The notes beneath the pieces are model-generated. The model had not been told where the DNA came from. It did not search any database and worked only from the letters and a program-made list of their open reading frames with translations. This document shows, piece by piece, positions 1 through 6,091 of a DNA stretch of 6,091 nucleotides (position 1 is the stretch's first letter; each line of letters begins with the position of its first letter). Both the position numbers and the translations under genes were made by a program. The DNA comes from an uncultured Flavobacteriales bacterium (GTDB lineage Bacteria > Bacteroidota > Bacteroidia > Flavobacteriales > Flavobacteriaceae), in assembly GCA_913009535.1 (NCBI GenBank), contig CAJVXR010000086.1, forward strand, positions 1 through 6,091, read 5' to 3'.

Positions 1-1
1 T

Positions 2-1123
2 AAAAATGCAGTTAATATCGCAATGAAAAACTTATTAGATATTACTGTTGGTTCTTTAACCTATTGGTTCGTTGGATATTCATTAATGTATGGTAGTTCA
101 GAAAATGGATACTTCTTTTGGAGTGGTATAATGCAAGGAGAAGGAGCTGACTTATTCTTTCAAACAATGTTTGCTGCTACTGCCGCAACAATCGTTTCCG
201 GAGCAATTGCAGGTAGAACTAAGTACTCAACCTATGCTATCTTTACAGTTGTAATGACGGCCTTTATTTATCCAATCGCTGGTGGTTGGGAATGGAATGG
301 AGGATTCTTAAATACAGCATCTTTCATGCCTGTTGAATTTATAGATTTTGCAGGATCTTCAATCGTTCACTCTGTTGGTGGATGGGCAGCTTTAGTTGGA
401 GCATACATGGTTGGTCCAAGAATTGGAAAATTTGTTGATGGAAAGGTTATGCCGATTCCAGGTCATAATCAAATCCTTGCAACTTTAGGAGTATTTATTC
501 TATGGTTAGGATGGTTTGGTTTTAATGGTGGATCTCAATTAGCTTGGGGTGGTCCTGATGCAATTGCCGCTTCAAATGTAGTTTTATTTACAAATTTATC
601 TGCTGCGGCTGGTGGTCTCGGGGCTTTAATTACAACATGGATTTGGTATGGAAAACCTAATCTTGTTCAATCATTAAATGGAGCCTTAGCTGGACTTGTA
701 AGTATCACAGCTGGATGCGGGAATATGACTGCTATTGGTTCTGTTTTTGCCGGCTTAATAGGTGGTATTATTGTTGTTTTTTCTATCGAATTTATTGAGA
801 AAAAACTGAAAATTGATGATGCAATCGGAGCAGCTTCCGTTCACGGTGTCGCTGGTGTTTGGGGTACTTTAGTCATAGGTCTTTGGGGAGTTGATGGTGA
901 TACGGGAATTGGACTCTTTAATGGTGGTGGTGCTTCACAGCTAGGGGCCCAAGCTATTGGAGTTTTAGCCTATGCATTATGGGCTACTGTATTAGCATTT
1001 TTAGTTTTCGGAATACTTAAAAAGGCTATTGGTCTTAGAGTAAGCGAAGAAGTTGAAATCGCAGGATTAGACGAATCTGAGCATGGTTCTATTGCTTATG
1101 CAGGAATTAGAAAAAGAAAATGA
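2..1123 (+). CDS. amt: Ammonium transporter (Amt/MEP/Rh family), 5' end cut by window edge
   Basis: This is an inner-membrane channel that takes up ammonium, normally as a trimer. The frame is open from base 2, and the codons before the first ATG (base 23) read KNAVNIA, which continues smoothly into a segment conserved in this family. That Met is therefore internal, and the true start plus roughly 40-60 residues (signal or first helix) lie off the window. Counting Met-23 as residue 1, ten hydrophobic helices can be seen, starting near residues 4, 42, 67, 111, 148, 184, 215, 236, 266 and 309; this fits an 11-helix protein lacking helix 1. The pore twin histidines are H116 (in DFAGSSIVH, with D108) and H274 (in ASVHGVAGVWG). 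The cytoplasmic tail keeps the family motif GLRVSEE...GLD...HG at 337-355, with HGS where many homologues have HGE. No PII gene (glnK) is visible here, though one could lie outside. A strong terminator follows. The family call is firm; substrate specificity is inferred from the family. Confidence 0.96.
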   Translation, partial: KNAVNIAMKNLLDITVGSLTYWFVGYSLMYGSSENGYFFWSGIMQGEGADLFFQTMFAATAATIVSGAIAGRTKYSTYAIFTVVMTAFIYPIAGGWEWNGGFLNTASFMPVEFIDFAGSSIVHSVGGWAALVGAYMVGPRIGKFVDGKVMPIPGHNQILATLGVFILWLGWFGFNGGSQLAWGGPDAIAASNVVLFTNLSAAAGGLGALITTWIWYGKPNLVQSLNGALAGLVSITAGCGNMTAIGSVFAGLIGGIIVVFSIEFIEKKLKIDDAIGAASVHGVAGVWGTLVIGLWGVDGDTGIGLFNGGGASQLGAQAIGVLAYALWATVLAFLVFGILKKAIGLRVSEEVEIAGLDESEHGSIAYAGIRKRK

Positions 1124-1151
1124 TTTAAAATTTAGTTTGTTAATAGTGATT

Positions 1152-1188
1152 AAAATGGCTTAGAAAATATTTTCTTAGCCATTTTTTT
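1152..1188 (+). terminator. Intrinsic terminator after amt
   Basis: The arms AAAATGGCT (1152-1160) and AGCCATTTT (1177-1185) pair perfectly. After one T-T mismatch (1161/1176) the stem continues with AGAAA/TTTCT around an ATAT loop. A run of seven Ts (1182-1188) overlaps and follows the descending arm. It lies 28 bases after the amt stop codon, so amt transcription should end here and ppc should need its own promoter. On the minus strand only four Ts follow the stem, so termination in that direction would be weaker, and no minus-strand gene needs it. Confidence 0.9.
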
Positions 1189-1300
1189 ATTAAAAGTTTA
1201 ATTAAAATTGATATTATCTGCTAAATCCATAATATTTAAATAAATTATATCTAAATATCACTATTTAAACTAATTTCACTAAAATATTAATAAAAATTAA
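1189..1300 (+). promoter_or_regulatory. AT-rich ppc upstream region, presumed promoter
   Basis: This gap must hold the ppc promoter if the preceding terminator works. Bases 1201-1300 contain only 12 G or C. No perfect TAnnTTTG element is present. The best guess is a TTG at 1208-1210 followed 19 bases later by TAATATTT (1230-1237), which matches the Bacteroidetes -7 motif only partly. Short palindromes such as TAAATA-TCAC-TATTTA (1252-1267) are expected by chance at this composition. No Shine-Dalgarno sequence precedes the ATG; the last 20 bases are nearly all A and T. I see no gene here. Confidence 0.35.
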
Positions 1301-3886
1301 ATGTCGGGAAAACCAAAAGTTACTAGATTTAAAGAAAGTGTACTTTCAAAATTTCAAATTTACAATAGTATATTTTTAACGCTCCCATTTGATAGTATTA
1401 ATAAAACAGGAGTGCTTCTTCCATTATTTCATGAAACCTGCGAAAGAGGATTTAAAAATGGCAATAATCCATCTGAAATTATTGAAGATTTTTTTGAAAA
1501 GTACCAAGCTAGAAGATCGAAAAAGAGTCAGATTAATCTTTTATTTAGGTTTATTCAATATATAGAAAGACAAGTTGTTCTTTTTGATGCTATTGAAGAT
1601 GCTTCATTTACAGTTGTAAATAATATGGATGGTGTAGGAACCATTAGAAATTTGAAAGAGTCCGCAATTACCGATGATAAAGTCCAGGAATTAAAAAAAT
1701 ACATTGAGGATTTTAATGTTAAAATTGTATTAACCGCACATCCAACACAATTTTATCCAGATAATGTGCTAGCTATTATTACAGATCTTACTGAGGCGAT
1801 TAAGAATAATAACCTCCTTGATATTAAAAATTACCTGACTCAATTAGCTAAGACTTCATTTTTCAAATATAAAAAACCAACTCCATTGGATGAAGCTGTA
1901 AGTCTTATATGGTACTTAGAAAATGTTTTTTATCAATCATTTGGAAATACTTATGATTATATTAAAGAAAATGTATTTAATAACAAAGATTTTAATAATA
2001 ATCTAATGAGTGTAGGCTTTTGGCCTGGGGGTGATAGAGATGGAAATCCATTTGTTACACCTGAAATTACATTACAAGTCGCTGAAAGATTAAAAAGAAC
2101 AATTATAAAAAATTATTACAGAGATATTAGAGAATTAAAGAGAAGACTAACCTTTAAAGGAGTTGAAGACAAGTTAATTAACATTCAAGATAAACTGCAT
2201 GAATATATCTTTTTAAGAAACTCTAAAAATACATTTTCATCAAAACATTTAATGGATGGTTTACAGCAAATCAAACTAATAATCATTAAGGACCACCAGT
2301 CTTTATACTTAAACTTAGTGGATAGTTTGATAAATAAAGTAAAACTATTCGGCTCTCATTTTGCAACTATGGATATTAGACAAGACAGTAGAGTGCATAA
2401 CAATGTATTTAATGAAATTGTTAAAACTTCAATTAAAAACAAATTAAACCTTTTTCCAAATAATTACTTTGAACTTATTGAAACTGAACAAATTCAATCC
2501 CTATCAAAAGTAAAAGGATCCATAGACCTTTCAAATTTCTCTGACAAATTAGTGTTGAACACTTTAAATACTATTAAGGCAATTAAAAAAATTCAAACAA
2601 CAAATGGAGAAAAAGCTGCCAACAGATATATAATAAGTAATAACAAAACAGCATTGAATGTGATGCAGCTTTTTGCAATGCTAAAGTTAGTGGCTTTTGA
2701 TAAAGACTTAACTATTGACATATGTCCTTTATTTGAAACAATTGAAGATTTAGAAAATGCCTCGGATGTAATGAAAACTTTATACACAAACCCAACTTAT
2801 CTAGCTCATTTACGCAGTAGAAGACTTAAACAAAACATTATGTTAGGTTTTTCTGACGGTACAAAAGATGGAGGGTATTTAATGGCTAACTGGGCTATTT
2901 ATAAGGCAAAGCAAATGCTTACTAGTATTTCCAGAAAATATAAAGTAGATGTTATATTTTTTGACGGTAGAGGGGGACCACCAGCAAGAGGTGGTGGGAA
3001 AACACATAAGTTCTATGCTTCTTTAGGACCAAGTATTGAGTCTAAAGAAGTTCAGTTAACTGTCCAAGGACAAACAATAAGTTCTAATTTTGGAACATTA
3101 GATTCTTCAAAATATAATATTGAGCAACTTATGAGCTCTGGTATTTTAAATAAATTAAATGAGACTGACTTGACAATTTCTAACGATTGTCATGAAACAA
3201 TGGATAATTTATCTAAGATTAGCTATGAAGCATATGTTAATTTCAAAAACCATCCTAAATTTCTTCCATATTTAGAGCATATGAGTACCTTGAAATATTA
3301 TTCAAAAACAAATGTAGGTAGTCGGCCATCAAAGAGAAATTCAGATGATAAATTGGTTTTTTCTGATTTAAGGGCAATTCCTTTTGTTGGTTCATGGAGT
3401 CAACTAAAGCAAAATGTTCCTGGCTTCTTTGGGGTTGGGTATGCAATAAAGTACTACGACGATTTAGGGGAGCTTAGTAAAGTAAAGAAACTATACAAAG
3501 AGTCTAGTTTCTTTAAAACTTTAATTGAAAATAGTATGATGTCGCTTTCTAAATCTTTTTTAGACCTGACAAAGTATATGTCTAAAGATAAAGATTATGG
3601 AGATTTTTGGAATATCATATATGATGAATACAACAATACCTTAGAGATGCTCTACAAGTTAACTGGTTCTAGAAAACTTATGAAGGAAGAGCCAGTAGGA
3701 AAATTATCCATTGAAGCAAGAGAGTCTATCGTGCTTCCTCTTTTAACAATTCAGCAACACGCACTAAAAAAACTCCAGGAATTAAAAAAAGATCCTGTAA
3801 AAAATAAAGACGAAATTATTATTTATGATAAGATTGTAACTAGATCTTTATTTGGAAATATTAATGCTAGTCGAAATTCTGCTTAG
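1301..3886 (+). CDS. ppc: Phosphoenolpyruvate carboxylase
   Basis: This cytoplasmic enzyme converts PEP and bicarbonate to oxaloacetate and phosphate, refilling the TCA cycle. At 861 residues it is full length (E. coli has 883). Motifs in order: VLTAHPT 143-149 with catalytic H147; GGDRDGNP 243-250; DIRQDS 358-363; PLFET 476-480 with metal ligand E479; [10 protein letters not shown] 516-525 with metal ligand D519 and K522; [12 protein letters not shown] 555-566 with R557 and R563; GSRPSKR 673-679 with R675; LRAIP 690-694. By hand alignment, R563, K751, R807 and N859 match the E. coli aspartate-inhibition residues R587, K773, R832 and N881, so feedback inhibition by aspartate is plausible. Two oddities are D555, where E. 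coli has H579, and the end RNSA instead of the usual RNTG. There is no plant-type N-terminal phosphorylation extension. The ATG at 1301 is chosen because the conserved N-terminal segment follows directly. The stop codon overlaps that of purT. Confidence 0.98.
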   Translation: MSGKPKVTRFKESVLSKFQIYNSIFLTLPFDSINKTGVLLPLFHETCERGFKNGNNPSEIIEDFFEKYQARRSKKSQINLLFRFIQYIERQVVLFDAIEDASFTVVNNMDGVGTIRNLKESAITDDKVQELKKYIEDFNVKIVLTAHPTQFYPDNVLAIITDLTEAIKNNNLLDIKNYLTQLAKTSFFKYKKPTPLDEAVSLIWYLENVFYQSFGNTYDYIKENVFNNKDFNNNLMSVGFWPGGDRDGNPFVTPEITLQVAERLKRTIIKNYYRDIRELKRRLTFKGVEDKLINIQDKLHEYIFLRNSKNTFSSKHLMDGLQQIKLIIIKDHQSLYLNLVDSLINKVKLFGSHFATMDIRQDSRVHNNVFNEIVKTSIKNKLNLFPNNYFELIETEQIQSLSKVKGSIDLSNFSDKLVLNTLNTIKAIKKIQTTNGEKAANRYIISNNKTALNVMQLFAMLKLVAFDKDLTIDICPLFETIEDLENASDVMKTLYTNPTYLAHLRSRRLKQNIMLGFSDGTKDGGYLMANWAIYKAKQMLTSISRKYKVDVIFFDGRGGPPARGGGKTHKFYASLGPSIESKEVQLTVQGQTISSNFGTLDSSKYNIEQLMSSGILNKLNETDLTISNDCHETMDNLSKISYEAYVNFKNHPKFLPYLEHMSTLKYYSKTNVGSRPSKRNSDDKLVFSDLRAIPFVGSWSQLKQNVPGFFGVGYAIKYYDDLGELSKVKKLYKESSFFKTLIENSMMSLSKSFLDLTKYMSKDKDYGDFWNIIYDEYNNTLEMLYKLTGSRKLMKEEPVGKLSIEARESIVLPLLTIQQHALKKLQELKKDPVKNKDEIIIYDKIVTRSLFGNINASRNSA
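3883..3886. other. Interlocked stop codons of ppc and purT
   Basis: The four bases TTAG hold the ppc stop TAG (3884-3886, plus strand) and the purT stop TAA (3883-3885, read on the minus strand). The two genes thus meet tail to tail with no intergenic space. No hairpin with a T-run is evident just past either stop codon, so transcripts may run into the opposite gene or end by another mechanism. Confidence 0.95.
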
Positions 3887-5043
3887 TCAATTTTGATTTT
3901 AGAAGCTACTTTTTTAGCTCTATCAATTAATATTGAGGTTTCTTCCTGTCCAAAGGCTAGAGCAACCGCCATTCTTCTATACTTTCTTGTACTAGGTTTA
4001 CCAAATATTTTAAAGTCTGTGTTTTTATAATTTGCTGCTTCTTCCAGTCCTGATATTATTGGAAATTCACTACTTTCATTATCAGCGAGAACGACTGCAG
4101 ATGCGCCATTTCTAATAAGAGGTATTTCTATAATAGGAATTCCTAATATTGCACGGGCATGTAATTCAAATTCAGAGTAGTTCTGAGTACCAGCAAGGGT
4201 TACCATTCCTGTATCATGAGGTCTAGGTGATAGCTCTGAAAAGTATACACCATTTTTACCAATAAAAAATTCAACTCCCCAAACACCATTTCCGCCTAGT
4301 GCATCGGTTACTCTTGCTGCCATTTCTTGAGCTGTTTTTAAATGAGTATCCTCCATTTTCATAGGTTGCCAACTCTCTTGGTAATCTCCTCTTTCTTGTC
4401 TATGACCAATTGGCGGACAAAACAAAGTATTATTATGATTTTGGGTTAAGGTGAGTAGGGTAATTTCGTAATCAAAGGATATAAACTCTTCTACAATTAC
4501 TTCCATTAAATCTCCTCTTGATCCTTTTAAAGCTTCATTCCATGCTTTTTCAATGTCAGCTTCACTTTTAATCACAGACTGACCTTTACCAGATGATGAC
4601 ATTAATGGTTTAACTACGCAGGGTATGCCTGTATATTCTACTCCTTTAATTAGTTCATTATAAGAACTAGCATATTTATATTTTGCAGTTTTTAACTCTA
4701 AATCTATAGCAGCTAAGTCTCTAATGGATTTTCTATTCATAGTGAAGTTTGCTGCTTTTGCAGAGGGGATTACGGTATATCCTTGTTTTTCATATTCATA
4801 GAAACGTTCTGTTCTAATACTTTCCACTTCTGGTACTATAAAATCTGGTTTATATTTAGCTACAATTCTGTCTAACTCTTGTCCATCCAACATATTTATT
4901 ACCTCAAATTCATGCGCTACTTGCATTGCAGGCGCATCTTTATAATTATCCACAGCAATTACATATTGCCCTAATCTTTGAAAAGCAATTACAACCTCTT
5001 TTCCTAACTCTCCTGAACCTAATAAAAGTATTTTATTTCTCAT
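3883..5043 (-). CDS. purT: Formate-dependent phosphoribosylglycinamide formyltransferase (GAR transformylase 2)
   Basis: PurT carries out the third step of purine synthesis without folate: formate, ATP and GAR give formyl-GAR, ADP and phosphate. It is a cytoplasmic ATP-grasp enzyme; 386 residues fits the family (E. coli 392). The N-terminal domain begins with [10 protein letters not shown] (7-16). [16 protein letters not shown] (141-156) is the ATP-grasp loop, followed by VIVEEF (182-187), FDYEITLLT (190-198), [18 protein letters not shown] (210-227), [15 protein letters not shown] (268-282) and [15 protein letters not shown] (347-363). Ligand residues known from E. coli PurT can be placed: E12, E72, R104, K145, S150, E185, E193, Mg ligands E258 and E270, D277, K349, R356 and R357, all retained. 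This separates it from the related PurK. The ATG at 5043 starts directly at the conserved beta strand, only four bases after a promoter-like -7 element. It is divergent from era and convergent with ppc. No formate-producing gene is in view. Confidence 0.97.
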   Translation of the reverse strand: MRNKILLLGSGELGKEVVIAFQRLGQYVIAVDNYKDAPAMQVAHEFEVINMLDGQELDRIVAKYKPDFIVPEVESIRTERFYEYEKQGYTVIPSAKAANFTMNRKSIRDLAAIDLELKTAKYKYASSYNELIKGVEYTGIPCVVKPLMSSSGKGQSVIKSEADIEKAWNEALKGSRGDLMEVIVEEFISFDYEITLLTLTQNHNNTLFCPPIGHRQERGDYQESWQPMKMEDTHLKTAQEMAARVTDALGGNGVWGVEFFIGKNGVYFSELSPRPHDTGMVTLAGTQNYSEFELHARAILGIPIIEIPLIRNGASAVVLADNESSEFPIISGLEEAANYKNTDFKIFGKPSTRKYRRMAVALAFGQEETSILIDRAKKVASKIKID

Positions 5044-5047
5044 GTTA

Positions 5048-5055
5048 CAAACTTA
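5048..5055 (-). promoter_or_regulatory. Candidate purT -7 promoter element (TAAGTTTG)
   Basis: Read on the minus strand these bases are TAAGTTTG, a perfect match to the Bacteroidetes -7 consensus TAnnTTTG. Only TAAC separates it from the purT ATG, so a transcript starting the usual few bases downstream would have almost no leader. No TTG is found at the expected 17-23 base distance; that stretch is instead part of an inverted repeat (5062-5080). The motif match is seen; the function is inferred. Confidence 0.5.
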
Positions 5056-5061
5056 ATAAAA

Positions 5062-5080
5062 TTATAAGAACCTCTTATAA
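5062..5080. repeat. Inverted repeat, 8-bp arms with 3-bp spacer, upstream of purT
   Basis: TTATAAGA (5062-5069) and TCTTATAA (5073-5080) are perfect reverse complements separated by ACC. The dyad covers the spacer and expected -33 zone of the candidate purT promoter, which is where a dimeric regulator could bind. It could also form a hairpin if transcribed. Arms of A and T arise fairly easily in this DNA, so function is uncertain; no known regulator consensus is recognised. Confidence 0.45.
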
Positions 5081-5091
5081 AGCATGTGAAT

Positions 5092-5125
5092 TTTGTATCA
5101 TATACAATTTATAAAAGTATCTTTG
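5092..5125 (+). promoter_or_regulatory. Candidate era promoter (TTTG, 22-base spacer, TATCTTTG)
   Basis: TTTG at 5092-5095 matches the Bacteroidetes -33 element and TATCTTTG at 5118-5125 is a perfect -7 match to TAnnTTTG. The 22-base spacing is within the range reported for Flavobacterium promoters (about 17-23). Transcription would begin a few bases after 5125, giving an A-rich leader of about ten bases or fewer before the era ATG at 5138. Confidence 0.6.
5093..5107. repeat. Inverted repeat TTGTAT-CAT-ATACAA overlapping the era -33 element
   Basis: The six-base arms TTGTAT (5093-5098) and ATACAA (5102-5107) are perfect reverse complements around CAT. The left arm includes the TTG of the candidate era -33 element, so a protein bound here would compete with sigma factor. 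Its centre is 29 bp from the centre of the other dyad. Six-base arms are expected by chance in a region this AT-rich, so this is only suggestive. Confidence 0.3.
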
Positions 5126-5137
5126 ATAAAAAATTAT

Positions 5138-6016
5138 ATGCATAAGGCTGGTTTTGTAAATATTATAGGAAATCCAAATGTTGGAAAATCTACTCTAATG
5201 AATTCATTTGTTGGTGAAAAGCTTTCTATTATAACTTCAAAAGCTCAAACTACAAGACATAGGATACTTGGGATAGTTAATGGTGAAGATTTTCAAATGG
5301 TAATCTCCGATACACCAGGGATAATTAAACCTGCTTATGAACTTCAATCTTCAATGATGGACTTTGTAAAAGCAGCTCTTGATGATGCAGATGTGCTTGT
5401 CTATATGGTTGAAATTGGTGAGAAGGATCTTAAGGATGAGAAGTTCTTTGAGAAGATTATCAATTCTAAAATACCCGTTTTACTACTTATTAATAAAATT
5501 GACATTTCTAATCAGGAAGAATTAGAAGAGTATGCGCTTATGTGGAAAGAGAAAGTTCCAAATGCTGAAATATATCCCGTTTCTGCTTTAAAAAACTTTC
5601 AAATAAAAGAAGTCTTTGATAGAATTGTACAGCTATTGCCAGAATCTCCAGCTTTTTATCCTAAAGATCAATTAACCGATAAGCCAGAGAGATTCTTTGT
5701 AAATGAAATTGTCAGAGAAAAAATCCTTAAATACTACAAAAAAGAAATTCCGTATTCTGTAGAAATTTTAACAGAAGAGTTTTTTGAAGAAGATAAGATA
5801 ATCAGAATTAGATCGGTTATTATGGTAGAAAGAGAAAGTCAAAAGGGGATTGTTATTGGCCATAAAGGAGTTGCATTAAAAAGAGTAGGTACTTCCGCTA
5901 GACGAGATTTAGAAGCCTTTTTTGGCAAGCAAATTCATATTGAACTTTATGTTAAAGTCAATAAAAACTGGAGAAGTAATCAAAACCAACTAAGAAGGTT
6001 TGGTTACAATAATTAA
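5138..6016 (+). CDS. era: GTPase Era, 16S rRNA-binding ribosome assembly factor
   Basis: Era is an essential GTPase in most bacteria. It binds the 3' end of 16S rRNA and helps mature the 30S subunit, acting in the cytoplasm and at the membrane. The 292-residue product has the full family architecture. The GTPase domain carries G1 GNPNVGKST (11-19), G2 QTTRH (37-41), G3 DTPG (58-61), G4 NKID (119-122) and G5 SAL (149-151). A linker with TDKPERFFVNEIVREKI (180-196) leads into a KH domain with the GHKG loop (241-244), ending in the typical KVNKNWR...LRRFGY (273-290). The ATG at 5138 is preferred over an in-frame TTG at 5093: it gives the usual family N-terminus MHKAGFVNIIG, and the TTG lies inside the candidate -33 element, upstream of any predicted transcript. 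There is no Shine-Dalgarno sequence. No clear terminator follows the TAA, only a T-rich stretch. The gene is divergent from purT. Confidence 0.98.
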   Translation: MHKAGFVNIIGNPNVGKSTLMNSFVGEKLSIITSKAQTTRHRILGIVNGEDFQMVISDTPGIIKPAYELQSSMMDFVKAALDDADVLVYMVEIGEKDLKDEKFFEKIINSKIPVLLLINKIDISNQEELEEYALMWKEKVPNAEIYPVSALKNFQIKEVFDRIVQLLPESPAFYPKDQLTDKPERFFVNEIVREKILKYYKKEIPYSVEILTEEFFEEDKIIRIRSVIMVERESQKGIVIGHKGVALKRVGTSARRDLEAFFGKQIHIELYVKVNKNWRSNQNQLRRFGYNN

Positions 6017-6091
6017 AACATTTTTCTTTTTTCTAAAATTTTAATTTCCATTAGTTCAAATTCATTTTTGTTTTTAAGTATAGATTGTTAA

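Noticed and set aside
2..1123. Higher G and C in parts of amt than in ppc as a sign of gene transfer
   Set aside because: The protein is rich in Gly, Ala and Trp, whose codons carry G and C; the composition is explained by the membrane protein itself.
1132..1139. TTAGTTTG as a ppc -7 promoter element
   Set aside because: It has a mismatch at the second position and lies upstream of the terminator, which would stop any transcript before ppc.
2593..2787. 64-codon open frame on the minus strand inside ppc
   Set aside because: It lies wholly within a firmly identified gene, has no recognisable motif, and is a chance opposite-strand frame.
3255..3446. 63-codon open frame on the minus strand inside ppc
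   Set aside because: It lies opposite the conserved GSRPSKR and LRAIP region of PEP carboxylase; its composition simply mirrors that gene.
3904..3919. Small hairpin AGCTA / TAGCT near the 3' end of purT as a terminator
   Set aside because: The stem is five base pairs, it lies inside the coding sequence, and it is not followed by a T-run on either strand.
4926..5114. 62-codon open frame on the plus strand over the purT start and intergenic region
   Set aside because: It overlaps the conserved purT N-terminus on the other strand and runs through both candidate promoters; there is no independent support.
6011..6046. Inverted repeat AATTAAAA / TTTTAATT after era, with a T-rich loop, as an era terminator
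   Set aside because: The arms contain only A and T, the loop is 20 bases, and no T-run follows the second arm, so it is not a convincing intrinsic terminator.
6013..6091. Possible end of a minus-strand gene entering from the right edge
   Set aside because: The frame ending at 6013 meets another stop at 6088-6090, leaving about 24 codons. A second frame ending at 6051 is open to the edge for only 12 codons. Neither can be recognised as a protein.

Overview
The window looks like ordinary core-genome DNA from a low-GC member of the Bacteroidetes, most likely a marine Flavobacteriia. Three things suggest this. The DNA is AT-rich, with 12 G/C in the 100 bases before ppc. The PEP carboxylase and Era proteins read like flavobacterial versions. 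Start codons lack purine-rich Shine-Dalgarno sequences, while two Bacteroidetes-type -7 motifs (TAnnTTTG) sit where promoters should be. The taxonomic call is my recognition of the proteins, not a database search.

Layout: (1) 1-1123, plus strand, an ammonium transporter gene (amt) cut by the left window edge, so its start and first membrane helix are missing. A strong intrinsic terminator follows at 1152-1188. (2) 1189-1300, an extremely AT-rich gap. (3) 1301-3886, plus strand, a complete phosphoenolpyruvate carboxylase gene (ppc). (4) 3883-5043, minus strand, a complete formate-dependent GAR transformylase gene (purT), convergent with ppc; the two stop codons interlock within four bases. (5) 5044-5137, a 94-bp divergent intergenic region with a candidate promoter for each side and two inverted repeats. 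(6) 5138-6016, plus strand, a complete era gene for the ribosome-assembly GTPase. (7) 6017-6091, T-rich DNA in which I see no supportable gene.

The genes are housekeeping functions and do not form an operon: amt and ppc are separated by a terminator, purT lies on the opposite strand, and era has its own candidate promoter. Metabolically, Amt brings in ammonium, PEP carboxylase makes oxaloacetate that can accept nitrogen as aspartate, and PurT uses formate for purine synthesis. Any functional link between them is inference.

I found no mobile element, CRISPR array, RNA gene, toxin or defence gene, and no evidence of a novel multi-gene system. The points most worth a second look are the compact purT-era divergent promoter region, where the predicted purT transcript would be nearly leaderless, and the lineage-specific substitutions in the PEP carboxylase active-site loop and C-terminus.
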